Shown: piece by piece, positions 35,263-44,852 of the stretch
How positions within the stretch are numbered: position 1 is the first letter of the stretch
Layout: the number at the start of each line of letters is the position of its first letter
Source: Coriobacterium glomerans PW2
Lineage (GTDB): Bacteria; Actinomycetota; Coriobacteriia; Coriobacteriales; Coriobacteriaceae
Direction of reading: 5' to 3'
Length of the DNA: 64,000 nt
Assembly: GCF_000195315.1 (NCBI RefSeq)
Contig: NC_015389.1
Location: 558,001-622,000 of the forward strand
Notes under the pieces: model-generated
What the model saw: only the letters and a program-made list of their open reading frames with translations
What the model was told of the DNA's origin: nothing
Database searches by the model: none
Position numbers and translations under genes: made by a program

Positions 35263-36894
35263 ATGGGATCAGATGTGAAAATCGGCCGTGCGCTGATCTC
35301 GGTCACGGACAAGACGGGCGTGGTCGATTTCGCACGATCTCTGGTCGAGGACTTCGGTGTCGAGATCATTTCGACAGGCGGCACGGCCGCCTCTCTAGAG
35401 CAGGCTGGCATTCCCGTCAAGCCGATCGAGCGGTTCACCGGCTTTCCCGAGATGATGGACGGCCGCGTGAAGACGCTGCATCCCAAGGTCCATGGCGGTC
35501 TGCTCGCTCGACGCGATTCGGACCGTCACATGGCGGAGGCCGCCGAGTACGGTATCGAGATGATCGATCTGGTTTGCGTCAACCTCTACGAGTTCGAGAA
35601 GACCGTTGCAGAGCCGGAGGTCACGTTCGAGGACGCGATCGAGCACATCGACATCGGGGGTCCCTCCATGTTGCGCTCCGCTGCGAAGAACAACAGATTC
35701 GTGACGGTCGTGTGCGATCCTCGAGACTACGATCGGGTTCTCGGCGAGATGCGCATCCATGAGGGCTCCACGACGGCGGGGACGCGCCGCCGACTGGCCG
35801 CGAAGGTCTACGCGCGCACCGCCGCCTATGACACGGCTATTTCGATCTGGCTCAACTCCTACCTCGATCAGGAGGCCTCCGTCGACTCGGACATCAGTTT
35901 CGAACCTCCTGAGGAGTTCGATCTTCATCTCGTGAAGAGCCAGGATCTTCGATATGGCGAGAATCCCCATCAGGCGGCGGCGGTCTATCGGTTCGCCGAC
36001 GAGTTCTCCCGCATCGGATCGTCTCAAAGTCCGCTGATCGGCGCAGAGCAGATCCAAGGCCGTCCGCTGTCGTATAACAACCTGCTCGATGCCGATGCGG
36101 CGTGGAACGCCGTGCGCGAGTTCGATGAGCCCGCCGTCATCATCTTGAAGCATCAGAATCCCTGCGGCTCCGCGGTTGCCGCAGATGTCACCCGCGCCTA
36201 CGATCGCGCGTTCGCATGCGATCCCAAAAGCGCGTTCGGTGGCATCATCGCCGTGAATCGCGAGGTGCCGCGCTCTCTCGTCGAGCACTTCGCCGATCGC
36301 AACAAGCAGTTCGTCGAGGTCATCATCGCCCCGTCCTTTGAGCCTCGCGCGCTCGAGCGCCTCTCCAAGCGCAAGAACCTGCGAGTTCTCGCATGCGGAG
36401 GTGCCGAGGGCCACGCGCGTATTGAGGCTCGATCGATCGACGGCGGAATGCTGCTGCAAAGCGTCGACACGGTGAGCGAGGACATATCGGAGTTCACCTT
36501 TCCCACGACGCGTCGGCCGACCGACCGGGAGATGGCCGATCTCATGTTCGCGTGGCGCGTCTGCAAGACCGTCAAATCCAATGCGATCCTGATCGCGAAA
36601 GATGGCGCGGGCATAGGAATGGGTCCGGGCCAGCCGAACCGGGTGGACTCCGCGCTGCTCGCCTGCCAGCGGGCGCAGGAGTGCTGCCGGCGCATGGGAA
36701 TCGCGCCGACGGGTCTGGCCTGCGCGAGCGATGCGTTCTTTCCATTTCGGGACAACGTCGACGTGCTCGCGCGCCACGGTGTCACGGCGATCATCCAGCC
36801 GGGGGGATCGGTGCGCGATGACGAGTGCATCAAGGCCTGCGACGATCACGAGATCGCGATGATCTTCACGTGCCGTCGTCACTTCCGTCATTAG
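35263..36894 (+). CDS. purH: Bifunctional AICAR transformylase/IMP cyclohydrolase
   Basis: A 543-residue enzyme for the last two steps of IMP synthesis. The N-terminal 200 residues are the IMP cyclohydrolase (ISVTDKTGVVDFA, ISTGGTA, GGLLARR, DIGGPSMLRSAAKN); the rest is the formyltransferase (DLRYGENPHQ, LKHQNPCG, AFGGIIAVNRE, PGGSVRDDE). AAGGAGGGCAGC precedes ATG 35263. Length matches PurH (about 510-540). Confidence 0.97.
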   Translation: MGSDVKIGRALISVTDKTGVVDFARSLVEDFGVEIISTGGTAASLEQAGIPVKPIERFTGFPEMMDGRVKTLHPKVHGGLLARRDSDRHMAEAAEYGIEMIDLVCVNLYEFEKTVAEPEVTFEDAIEHIDIGGPSMLRSAAKNNRFVTVVCDPRDYDRVLGEMRIHEGSTTAGTRRRLAAKVYARTAAYDTAISIWLNSYLDQEASVDSDISFEPPEEFDLHLVKSQDLRYGENPHQAAAVYRFADEFSRIGSSQSPLIGAEQIQGRPLSYNNLLDADAAWNAVREFDEPAVIILKHQNPCGSAVAADVTRAYDRAFACDPKSAFGGIIAVNREVPRSLVEHFADRNKQFVEVIIAPSFEPRALERLSKRKNLRVLACGGAEGHARIEARSIDGGMLLQSVDTVSEDISEFTFPTTRRPTDREMADLMFAWRVCKTVKSNAILIAKDGAGIGMGPGQPNRVDSALLACQRAQECCRRMGIAPTGLACASDAFFPFRDNVDVLARHGVTAIIQPGGSVRDDECIKACDDHEIAMIFTCRRHFRH

Positions 36895-36904
36895 GATTCG
36901 TTCC

Positions 36905-37714
36905 TTGAGCGACGAGATCGACAACCAGTTCATCGGCGATCCGGGGCAGCTCCGTGCCTACGAGGACTTCTGCCGCGCTCAGCGGGAGCGACCCGAAGAG
37001 GGCTTCGCACTGGGGGAACCGGCGCTCATCTGCCGCTGGCGCATGGTGGGCGCATCGGTGCCCGCGCTGGCACGGCACCTGCGTGCGCTGCGGGCCCGTC
37101 GCGTCAACGGGCGGGCGCTTCCCGCGGCCCTGATAGCTTGGGTGGGCCAGCACATCGAGTTGTCGCTCGATCGAGGCACCGAGAACGCGCTCGACGGCGT
37201 CGTGATGCTCGTGGTCGATGTCGATGGCTCCGCCGCGATGTCGACGGGCCCCTATGCGCCGCTGGCCGATGAATCGGCATCCGCGCTTCGCGCTCGCGCC
37301 ATGTGCGCGGCTTCTGAGGCGAACGCCTCAGGCGTGGCTCCCGAGGTGCTGTGCCTGTCGCGCGGAGAGGTGCTGCAGGTGTGCACGAAGCCCGCCGGAG
37401 ATCAATCGGATAACGGCGCCTCGACACCTCTCGCTTCGTGCGGCTGTCTCACGCTTGTGGAGCAGCTGGCAGCCATGCGCGGGCATCGCATCGAGCGCAT
37501 CGCGCTCGCCGACGCCGACGATGTCGATCGCAGCGGAGCGAACGGCGAGGCCGCCTCCGTCTTTCTCGTCTCAGATGAGCACGGGATCGTCGCCGCCTCG
37601 GATGCGGTGCCGGACACTCCCGCGCAGCGGCGAGACGCCGCATTCATCTCGTTTCTGCAGGAATGCTACTCCAAGCTGCTGCGAGCGGCGAGCGGTGCGC
37701 GCGGCCGCGGATGA
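36905..37714 (+). CDS. Conserved hypothetical protein between purH and a two-component system
   Basis: A 269-residue cytosolic protein starting with TTG 36905 (AGGA about 8 bases upstream), 10 bases after purH. It shows LICRWRMVG near residue 45, a LDGVVMLVVDVDGSAAMSTGPY block (about 98-119) and a C-terminal region rich in Asp and Ala. The DGSAAMSTGPY block recalls aminotransferase-like or regulatory folds but I cannot place it. It may be co-transcribed with purH and the following regulator. An ATG start is not available near the N-terminus. Confidence 0.65.
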   Translation: MSDEIDNQFIGDPGQLRAYEDFCRAQRERPEEGFALGEPALICRWRMVGASVPALARHLRALRARRVNGRALPAALIAWVGQHIELSLDRGTENALDGVVMLVVDVDGSAAMSTGPYAPLADESASALRARAMCAASEANASGVAPEVLCLSRGEVLQVCTKPAGDQSDNGASTPLASCGCLTLVEQLAAMRGHRIERIALADADDVDRSGANGEAASVFLVSDEHGIVAASDAVPDTPAQRRDAAFISFLQECYSKLLRAASGARGRG

Positions 37715-37725
37715 GGGGGAGCGAC

Positions 37726-38391
37726 ATGGCTTTGATCTACGTGGTCGAAGACGACGAGCCGATTCGCCGGGAGCTCACTCGGCTGCTCGAACGCAGCGGA
37801 TTCAGCGTCGCCGCGTGCACGGCATTTGATGAAATCGTCGAAGAAATCGTGGAGGCCGCACCCGATCTCGTGCTGCTCGATCTCACATTGCCCAAGACCG
37901 ACGGCCAACTCATCGCGCGGGAGCTGCGAGGCCTCAGCGATGTTCCCATCATCGTGCTGACATCCCGGACCACCGAGATCGATGAGGTCATGAGCATGAC
38001 GATGGGCGCCGACGACTTCATCTCGAAACCCTACAGCGCGCGCGTGCTCATAGCGCACATCGAGGCCCTGCTCCGTCGATCGGCACCGCCCGAGGAGCGC
38101 GGCGTGATCGCGCACGAAGGCGTGACGATCGATCTCGGTCGCTCCACGGCGAGTGCGAACGGCCGCCAGGTCGAACTCACCAAAAACGAGGTGCGGATCT
38201 TGGCGCTGCTCATCTCCCGGGCGGGTTCGATCGTTTCTCGCGAGGCGATCATGCGCGATCTTTGGGACTCGGACGCCTTCATCGATGACAACACGCTGAC
38301 GGTCAACATCAATCGCCTGCGAGCCACGCTTGATCGCATCGGCGTGAGAGATTACCTCGTCACGCATCGCGGCCGCGGCTACTCGGTGTAG
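37726..38391 (+). CDS. OmpR-family response regulator
   Basis: A 221-residue response regulator: receiver domain with the acidic pair ED (9-10), phospho-acceptor Asp52 in VLLDLTLP and Lys in FISKPYS, then a winged-helix output domain (TKNEVRILALLISRAGSIVSREAIMRDLW; RGRGYSV end). GAGGGGGAGCGAC precedes ATG 37726. It overlaps nothing and is followed 4 bases later by its kinase gene. Confidence 0.95.
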   Translation: MALIYVVEDDEPIRRELTRLLERSGFSVAACTAFDEIVEEIVEAAPDLVLLDLTLPKTDGQLIARELRGLSDVPIIVLTSRTTEIDEVMSMTMGADDFISKPYSARVLIAHIEALLRRSAPPEERGVIAHEGVTIDLGRSTASANGRQVELTKNEVRILALLISRAGSIVSREAIMRDLWDSDAFIDDNTLTVNINRLRATLDRIGVRDYLVTHRGRGYSV

Positions 38392-38395
38392 CGCC

Positions 38396-39448
38396 ATGAA
38401 ACTCTCCGCCTATCTGCGCTCAGCGATTCCCGCGATCGGCTTCGTCGCCCTCATCGATATGGTCTGCGCCCTCGTGCTGCTGACCTCGAGGATGGGCACC
38501 GCGAGCACGTTGCTCGTCTGCGGCATCATGGCGGCGGGCGCGCTCGCCCTCTTGGTAGGGGACTACGCTCGCAAACGGCCGTTCTTCGATGATCTGGAGC
38601 GCTGCGGGTCTGACATCGAGCACCCTCTGTGGCTCACCGAACTCGTTGAGAGACCCGATTACCTCGAGGGCGAGATCGCCTATGACGCCCTGTGCGCCAT
38701 TTCCAAGGCGGCCAACGACGACATCGCAGCTCATCGGCATCAAGTCGAGGATTATCGCGAGTATATCGAGACCTGGGTGCACGAGGCCAAGTCGCCGCTC
38801 GCGGCAGCCCATCTCACGCTTGACAATCTCGAACGCGACAGCGACGCCCCCGCGATGATCGAGAGCATCGCGTCTTTGCGCGAGGAGCTGCACCGCGTGG
38901 AGGGCTACATCGATCAGGCGCTGTATTTCGCTCGTTCAGAAGCTCTGGAGCGCGATTATCTCATCCGGCGGCACAGCTTGGGCCGGCTCGTATCGAATGC
39001 GATCAAGGCCAACGCCTCTCAGCTCATAGGCGCCCACATCACGCCGGTTTGCGAAGGACTCGATCTCGATGTGTTCACTGATGAGAAATGGATCGGTTTC
39101 ATCTTGGGCCAGATCGTCCAGAACAGCATCAAATACCGCCGCGAAGGCGCGGGAACGATCACGTTCTCCGGCAGGATCGACAACCCCGGACAAGCGCGTG
39201 AGTCCGTCATCCTGTCAATTCGCGACGACGGCTGCGGGATCTGCGCAGCGGATCTGCCCCGCGTGTTCGACAAGGGATTCACCGGTCTCAACGGCCGAGA
39301 GGTGAAGCGATCGACCGGTATCGGTCTCTATCTGGTCAAACGGCTCTGCAAGAAGATGGATGTCGGAATCTCGGCGGCGTCGAAGGAGGGGAGCTGGTTC
39401 GAGATCGCCCTCTCCTTCTCGACGAACAAGTTCAAGTATTTCTGCTGA
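38396..39448 (+). CDS. Intramembrane-sensing (BceS/GraS-type) histidine kinase
   Basis: A 350-residue kinase with two membrane helices joined by a very short outer loop (about 10-31 and 36-54), the hallmark of intramembrane-sensing kinases for cell-envelope stress. The phospho-histidine is His129 in the WVHEAKSPL box; N, G1, F and G2 boxes are seen as QNSIKYRR, DDGCGI, FDKGFTG and TGIGLYLVK. Such kinases usually take their signal from a BceAB-type ABC transporter, none of which is encoded next to it. Confidence 0.92.
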   Translation: MKLSAYLRSAIPAIGFVALIDMVCALVLLTSRMGTASTLLVCGIMAAGALALLVGDYARKRPFFDDLERCGSDIEHPLWLTELVERPDYLEGEIAYDALCAISKAANDDIAAHRHQVEDYREYIETWVHEAKSPLAAAHLTLDNLERDSDAPAMIESIASLREELHRVEGYIDQALYFARSEALERDYLIRRHSLGRLVSNAIKANASQLIGAHITPVCEGLDLDVFTDEKWIGFILGQIVQNSIKYRREGAGTITFSGRIDNPGQARESVILSIRDDGCGICAADLPRVFDKGFTGLNGREVKRSTGIGLYLVKRLCKKMDVGISAASKEGSWFEIALSFSTNKFKYFC

Positions 39449-39470
39449 TGAGCCTGCTGCCGACTCCGTT

Positions 39471-39908
39471 CTACTTCACAACCAGGATATCGCATTCGGT
39501 GTTCCGCAGCAAGAACGTTGATATCGAGCCGAGCAGGGCGTACTTGATCGAGGAGAGGCCGCGCGCGCCGCACACGACGAGATCGGGCTGGATCACATCG
39601 AGCATCTCGTCTTTGAGCGTCTCGCGAATGCGCCCGGCGCGAATGATGACCTCGACGTCATCGATCTCGGGATTCGCGCGCGCCTCATCGACCTGCGCGG
39701 CGATGGATTCCTTGAAGGCGGTCTCGAGGCCCGTGATGAGATCCGCCGGGTAGGCGCCAGCGGATTCCAGCGCGGTCGAATCGATGACGTGGCCGCATGT
39801 CAGCTTCGCGTGATTGTTCGCGGCGACTCTGATCGCGCGGGCGAGCACGAAGTCCTGCTGCTCGGTGCCATCGAGCGATACGAAGATCTTGGAATAGCCC
39901 TCGTTCAT
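39471..39908 (-). CDS. Universal stress protein (UspA family)
   Basis: A 145-residue UspA domain protein with the ATP-binding signature GARGLSSIKYALLGSIST (Gx2Gx9GS type) and the C-terminal NTECDILVVK strand. GAGGAGGTAAC precedes ATG 39908. It converges with the kinase gene and diverges from uppP. Confidence 0.92.
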   Translation of the reverse strand: MNEGYSKIFVSLDGTEQQDFVLARAIRVAANNHAKLTCGHVIDSTALESAGAYPADLITGLETAFKESIAAQVDEARANPEIDDVEVIIRAGRIRETLKDEMLDVIQPDLVVCGARGLSSIKYALLGSISTFLLRNTECDILVVK

Positions 39909-40126
39909 GTTACCTCCTCGATACGGTGCAGCTCGAAGTGGGACCTCGGCTTCTGCACGTATGCCATGTCAACATCAGGTTATACCCCGAGGACCCCCGG
40001 GACCCCTTATTATTCTGTGAACGCGGCGCTTTTCCAGACGTCGGGCCCCAAAGGGGCGATAATGAGCAAAGTGACAATTCGGGCGACGCCGCCTGTCGCG
40101 CGCTCGACCGACTCGGGGAGGCTCCC

Positions 40127-41092
40127 TTGGATCTTCTGGAACTCATCAAATCGGCGTTTCTCGGCTTGGTCGAGGGCGTCACCGAATGGCTGCCGATCTC
40201 CTCCACGGGTCATCTCATCCTCGTGGACGAGTTCGTGAAGCTTGACGTGACACCGCAGTTCTGGAATATGTTCGAGGTGGTCATCCAGCTCGGTGCCATC
40301 TTGGCCGTGTGCGTCCTGTTCTTCCACGATCTGAACCCGTTTTCTGCGCGCAAGGGAGCACGTGGGCGTCGGCAGACCTGGGTTTTGTGGGGCAAGATCA
40401 TCGTCGGCTGCATTCCGGCTGCGGTCATAGGTCTCGCGGTCAACGATTTTATGGAGGAGCACCTCAACAACTCCTACGTGGTCGCCGCCGCGCTCATCGT
40501 CTACGGCATCGCGTTCATCATCATCGAGAACCGGCGCGCCGCGCGCGATCTCGGGCCGGGATGCGAGGCGGTGCCGGGTCGAAGCATCCGGGAAGGCGGC
40601 ACCCATTTCGCTTCGAGCGCCGAGGCGACCTCGATCTGCGGATCGGATTCAGAGACGGGCGATTTCGGCGAGATCGCGACGCTTCAGGACATCACTTGGA
40701 AAACCGCGCTCGGTATCGGATTGTTCCAGGTGCTCGCCATCGTTCCGGGCACGTCGCGGTCGGGCTCGACGATCATCGGCGGGCTGCTGCTGGGCTGCAC
40801 GCGCTCGGTGGCCGCGCGATTCACGTTCTTTTTGGCCGTGCCGGTCATGTTCGGCGCGAGCCTGCTCAAGCTTGTGAAGTACTTCATCAAGGGCGGCTCG
40901 TTCGGGGCGAGCGAGACGGCTATCATGGCCGTCGGCTGCATCGTGGCATTTCTCGTGTCGCTGGCTGCCATTCGCTGGCTCATGGATTTCGTGCGCTGCC
41001 ATGATTTCAAGGGCTTCGGTGTCTATCGCATCGTGCTCGGCATCATCGTGCTGGCGTACTTTGTGGGTGTCCGGCCCGCACTGGGGCTCTGA
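40127..41092 (+). CDS. uppP: Undecaprenyl-diphosphatase
   Basis: A 321-residue BacA/UppP membrane phosphatase that recycles undecaprenyl pyrophosphate for cell-wall synthesis. Both catalytic blocks are present: EGVTEWLPISSTGHL (about 16-30) and PGTSRSGSTI. GGGGAGG lies seven bases before TTG 40127; the frame further upstream is not conserved. A hydrophilic insert of about 50 residues (about 136-188) makes it longer than E. coli UppP (273 aa). Bacitracin resistance is a known effect of this family. Confidence 0.95.
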   Translation: MDLLELIKSAFLGLVEGVTEWLPISSTGHLILVDEFVKLDVTPQFWNMFEVVIQLGAILAVCVLFFHDLNPFSARKGARGRRQTWVLWGKIIVGCIPAAVIGLAVNDFMEEHLNNSYVVAAALIVYGIAFIIIENRRAARDLGPGCEAVPGRSIREGGTHFASSAEATSICGSDSETGDFGEIATLQDITWKTALGIGLFQVLAIVPGTSRSGSTIIGGLLLGCTRSVAARFTFFLAVPVMFGASLLKLVKYFIKGGSFGASETAIMAVGCIVAFLVSLAAIRWLMDFVRCHDFKGFGVYRIVLGIIVLAYFVGVRPALGL

Positions 41093-41096
41093 AGAC

Positions 41097-41134
41097 GGCG
41101 GCGTCGACGGCACTTCGCCGCCGCCGACGCCGCC
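41097..41134. terminator. G/C-rich hairpin between convergent uppP and deoB
   Basis: GGCGGCGTCG (41097-41106) pairs with CGACGCCGCC (41125-41134), with further inner pairing. It lies in the 61-base space between the convergent stops and could end transcription from both sides, although neither side has a T-tract. Confidence 0.45.
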
Positions 41135-41153
41135 CGGGCCATGCGCGCTTCGT

Positions 41154-42353
41154 TCAGCTCACCTGCTCGAGGAAGCTCGTGCCCACCTCGTTCGGAACGT
41201 CGAAGTTCTCAAGTATCGTCGCGCCCATATCCGAGCAGGTGCTGCGCAGCCCCAGATCGCTGCCGCTGCGCGCCATCGATGGCGACCACACGAGAAGCGG
41301 GACGAGCTCTCGGGTGTGATCGGTGCCCTTGTAGGTGGGATCGTTGCCGTGATCGGCGCTTATCATGAGCAGGTCCTCATCGTGCATCGCATCCATGACC
41401 CGACCCAGGCGTCGATCGAGAAGCTCGAGTTCCTCGCCATCGCCTCGCGCATCTCTGCGGTGGCCGTACTTCGCGTCGAAGTCCACCAAATTGACGAAGG
41501 TGAGCCCCGTCCAGCCCTCGGCCATGACGGCGTCCACGTGGTCCATGCCGTCGGCGTTGCTCTCGTTGTGAAAGCTGCGATCGAAACCCTGACCGCAGAA
41601 TAGGTCGAACGTCTTGCCGATCGCGATCGTGTCATAGCCGGCATCCTGCAGCTTCGTGATGGCGGTCGGCCCGGTCGGTTCGAGCCCGTAGTCGCGTCGT
41701 CGCGACGTCCGCACGAAGTGATCGCGATCGGGTCCGATATAGGGCCGGGCGATGACGCGACCCAGCGTGATCTCCGGTCCGTTCACGAGCGAGCGGACGT
41801 GCGCGCAGATCCGGTAGAGCTCCTCGACATCGATGACGTCCTCATGCGCCGCGATCTGCAGCACCGAGTCTCCCGAGGTGTATACGATGAGCTCGCCGGT
41901 GCGCATCTGCCGCTCGCCCCAGTCATAGATCACCTGCGTGCCCGAATAGGGCCTGTTGACGATCGTCTTGCGTCCGGAGAAGGCCTCGATCTCGCCGAGC
42001 AGGCTATCGGGGAATCCCTCGGGGAAGTAGTCGACGTGGAATCGCGCCGGCAGGCACATCATCTCCCAGTGGCCGTCGAGGGAGTCGTTGCCGAAGCTCA
42101 CGACCTGCATCCTACCGAAGGCGCCTCTGGACTCGGGGGCCGCATCGATGCCCGCCAAGCCGCCGGGATGGGTCTTCGAGAGTCCCAGTTGGACAAGGTT
42201 GGGCAGATCAAGCGGTCGTCCCAGCTCGTCGGTGAAATACTTCGCAATATGGCCCAAGGTGTCAGCTCCGACGCTATCGTATCTCTCGGCGTCGGGCGCG
42301 CCTCCCACGCCGATGGAGTCCATGACGATAGCTAGGATGCGCTCGTATCTCAT
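41154..42353 (-). CDS. deoB: Phosphopentomutase
   Basis: A 399-residue alkaline-phosphatase-superfamily enzyme that interconverts (deoxy)ribose 1- and 5-phosphates. Metal-site blocks IVMDSIGVGGAPDA at the start, NLVDFDAKYGHRRDA and ISADHGNDPT near the end are typical. ATG 42353 overlaps the deoC stop as ATGA, with GGAGG upstream. It is the last gene of the nucleoside operon. Confidence 0.96.
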   Translation of the reverse strand: MRYERILAIVMDSIGVGGAPDAERYDSVGADTLGHIAKYFTDELGRPLDLPNLVQLGLSKTHPGGLAGIDAAPESRGAFGRMQVVSFGNDSLDGHWEMMCLPARFHVDYFPEGFPDSLLGEIEAFSGRKTIVNRPYSGTQVIYDWGERQMRTGELIVYTSGDSVLQIAAHEDVIDVEELYRICAHVRSLVNGPEITLGRVIARPYIGPDRDHFVRTSRRRDYGLEPTGPTAITKLQDAGYDTIAIGKTFDLFCGQGFDRSFHNESNADGMDHVDAVMAEGWTGLTFVNLVDFDAKYGHRRDARGDGEELELLDRRLGRVMDAMHDEDLLMISADHGNDPTYKGTDHTRELVPLLVWSPSMARSGSDLGLRSTCSDMGATILENFDVPNEVGTSFLEQVS

Positions 42354-43021
42354 GCGCTCGCCTCCGCGAGGATCGCCGCGGTCCCGGAGACGCCGAGCCG
42401 ATTCGCGCCGGCCTCGATGAGGGCGCGCGCCTCGGCCGCCGTATGGATTCCGCCGGCGGCCTTGACGCCGAAGTCGGGCCCCACGACAGCGCGCATGAGC
42501 TCCACGTCGTGGACGGTCGCTCCGCCCGTTGAGAATCCGGTCGACGTCTTGACAAAATCGGCCCTGCCGCTCACCGCCAGCCGACATGCGCGCCGCTTCT
42601 CCTCATCGGTGAGAAGGCAGCACTCGAGGATAACCTTGAGCAGGGCTGATCCGGCGTGCACCGCATCGGCGACGGCGACGATGTCTGCGAGAACGATCTG
42701 GTCGCGACTTCCCTTCAGCTCACCGATGTTCATGACCATATCGATCTCCTCGGCGCCGGCGGCTACGGCATCGGTGGCCTCGGCGACCTTCGCCGCGGTG
42801 GAGGCGGCTCCCAGCGGAAACCCTATGGCGGCACCGGTCTTGACCGAAGATCCCGCGAGTGCGGTTGCCACCCGCGGAACCCAGTAGGAGTTCACGCATA
42901 CCGAGGCGGTCTGAAAGCGTTTCGCCTCATCGGCGGCCCGGTCGATGTCGTCGGCGCTCGCCTGCGGTTTCAGCATGGTGTGATCCATGTAGCGGGCGAT
43001 CTCGGTTCGGTTCAGATTCAT
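42350..43021 (-). CDS. deoC: Deoxyribose-phosphate aldolase
   Basis: A 223-residue class I aldolase cleaving deoxyribose 5-phosphate to acetaldehyde and glyceraldehyde 3-phosphate. The Schiff-base Lys158 lies in DFVKTSTGF; the KAAGGI block is also present. AAAAGGACCATC precedes ATG 43021. It is coupled to deoB by an ATGA overlap. Confidence 0.96.
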   Translation of the reverse strand: MNLNRTEIARYMDHTMLKPQASADDIDRAADEAKRFQTASVCVNSYWVPRVATALAGSSVKTGAAIGFPLGAASTAAKVAEATDAVAAGAEEIDMVMNIGELKGSRDQIVLADIVAVADAVHAGSALLKVILECCLLTDEEKRRACRLAVSGRADFVKTSTGFSTGGATVHDVELMRAVVGPDFGVKAAGGIHTAAEARALIEAGANRLGVSGTAAILAEASA

Positions 43022-43065
43022 GATGGTCCTTTTCTCTGGTGGTCGTATGCAGCGCGCGCCGCGAT

Positions 43066-44394
43066 TCAGTCGAAGCGCTCGAAGCCGGATGCGCAGACGC
43101 GCGCGAGCACGAGCGGCTCGGCCGCCGGTGCCTGGGGGCCGATGAAGACCGCCTGCTCGAATATGGGCCGCGCGGCATCGAGTCGCGCGGGATCGGAGGT
43201 GTGCAGACGCGCGATCGGCTCTCCGCCGCGCACGACATCGCCGCGAGTCTTGATCAGGGTGATGCCCGCCGCGTAATCGATCTCGTCGTCCACATGCTCC
43301 CGGCCCGCACCGAGCTCGACTGCGCAGACACCGAGCGCGGTCGTGTCCATCGCCGTGATGAAGCCGTCGCGCGGGGCTATGACCTCGAACTCGATGGGCG
43401 CGCGCACAAAGAGATCCGTGTCATCGAGATAGCCGATATCGCCACCTTGGGCGGCGACGATCTCGCGAAGTCTCTCAAAGGCCGATCCATCGACGATGGC
43501 GCGACCGGCTGCTGTCCGTCCGGCTTCAAGCGAGGGGACGCGGCCGGCGAGCAGCAGCATGTTCGCCGCCAGCTCGACGCATTCGCGCTCGAGGTCGGCG
43601 GGGCCGCGCCCGTGCAGCAGCTCAACGACTTCAACGACCTCCAGCGCGTTGCCGATGGCGCGTCCGAGCGGGCGATCCATGTTCGTTATGAGCGCGACGC
43701 ACGCACGGTTCGCGCCCGCTCCTATGCCGACCATGCATTCGGCGAGCCGCCGAGCGTCCGCGGGCGTCTTCATGAACGCACCGGAACCGCATTTGACATC
43801 GAGCAGGATCTTGTCGGCGCCCGCGGCGAGCTTCTTGCTCATGATGCTCGAAGCGATCAGAGGGATCGAGCCGACCGTAGCGGTGACGTCGCGCAGGGCG
43901 TAGATGAGCTTGTCAGCGGGGACGAGGTTGCCGCTTTGACCGACGATGGCGGCACCGTGCTCCCTGACGATCGTCTCGAAGCGCTCGCGATCGAGCGAGG
44001 TGAGCAGGCCGGGAATCGATTCAAGCTTGTCAAGCGTGCCGCCGGTGTGGCCCAGACCCCGTCCGCTCATCTTCGCGACGTTCACGCCGAGCGAAGCGAC
44101 GATCGGCACGACCGCAAGCGTCGTCTTGTCGCCGACCCCTCCGGTGGAGTGCTTGTCGAGCTTGACACCTGGGATGCGCGACAGGTCGACCGTGTCGCCG
44201 GAGTGCTCCATAGCCAGCGTCAGCGCCAGGGTCTCCCGCTCATCCATACCGCGCAAGAAGATCGCCATGAGCAGGGCGCTAGCCTGATAGTCGGGGATGT
44301 CGCCCGCAACAAGGCCGCTGACGAAGAAGCTGATCTCGTCCTCGGAGAGCGCACGGCCGTCGCGTTTTCTCTCGATGATGTCGTACATGCGCAT
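43066..44394 (-). CDS. deoA: Pyrimidine-nucleoside/thymidine phosphorylase
   Basis: A 442-residue phosphorylase that splits thymidine, deoxyuridine or uridine into base and pentose 1-phosphate. The phosphate/substrate loop DKHSTGGVGDK and the SGRGLGHTGGTLDKLE block are diagnostic. Length fits the pyrimidine-nucleoside phosphorylase (Pdp) subgroup as well as DeoA. It starts 6 bases after the cdd stop; ATG 44388 is a weaker alternative. Confidence 0.95.
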   Translation of the reverse strand: MRMYDIIERKRDGRALSEDEISFFVSGLVAGDIPDYQASALLMAIFLRGMDERETLALTLAMEHSGDTVDLSRIPGVKLDKHSTGGVGDKTTLAVVPIVASLGVNVAKMSGRGLGHTGGTLDKLESIPGLLTSLDRERFETIVREHGAAIVGQSGNLVPADKLIYALRDVTATVGSIPLIASSIMSKKLAAGADKILLDVKCGSGAFMKTPADARRLAECMVGIGAGANRACVALITNMDRPLGRAIGNALEVVEVVELLHGRGPADLERECVELAANMLLLAGRVPSLEAGRTAAGRAIVDGSAFERLREIVAAQGGDIGYLDDTDLFVRAPIEFEVIAPRDGFITAMDTTALGVCAVELGAGREHVDDEIDYAAGITLIKTRGDVVRGGEPIARLHTSDPARLDAARPIFEQAVFIGPQAPAAEPLVLARVCASGFERFD

Positions 44395-44400
44395 GAGATC

Positions 44401-44817
44401 TCAGCCTTTCAGGTCCAGCGGGCCGAAGCCGAGCTGGAGCAATTCTTCGAGAAGATGGGACTGGGGCGCGTCCGCCTGCGCCGCCAGCACGATCCGAAAC
44501 GTCTTCGGATCGCAGAACTCCATCATGACCTGGCGGCACACGCCGCATGGCGCGCACAGGCGCGATATCGGCTCGTCGGCGGGCCCGCCGACGACAGCGA
44601 TGGCGCTGAACTCGCGTCTGCCATCGAAGATCGCCCGAAAGATCGCCGTGCGCTCCGCGCAGCAGGAGGGGGAGTACGCCGCGTTCTCGATGTTGCAGCC
44701 GCAATAGACCGCCCCATCAGCGCACTTCAGCGCTGCGCCGACAGAGAAGCGCGAATAGGGCACATAGGCCTGCGAGCGCGCCTCGATGGCGGCTCGGACC
44801 AATGCTGTGTCGTCCAT
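44401..44817 (-). CDS. cdd: Cytidine deaminase
   Basis: A 138-residue homotetrameric-type deaminase converting (deoxy)cytidine to (deoxy)uridine. Zinc ligands lie in CCAERTA (Cys53, catalytic Glu55) and PCGVCRQ (Cys89, Cys92 region). AGGAGGG precedes ATG 44817. Uridine produced here feeds the phosphorylase encoded next. Confidence 0.96.
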   Translation of the reverse strand: MDDTALVRAAIEARSQAYVPYSRFSVGAALKCADGAVYCGCNIENAAYSPSCCAERTAIFRAIFDGRREFSAIAVVGGPADEPISRLCAPCGVCRQVMMEFCDPKTFRIVLAAQADAPQSHLLEELLQLGFGPLDLKG

Positions 44818-44852
44818 GGCATTTCCCTCCTGTTCGCGTTCGCGTCGATCCC

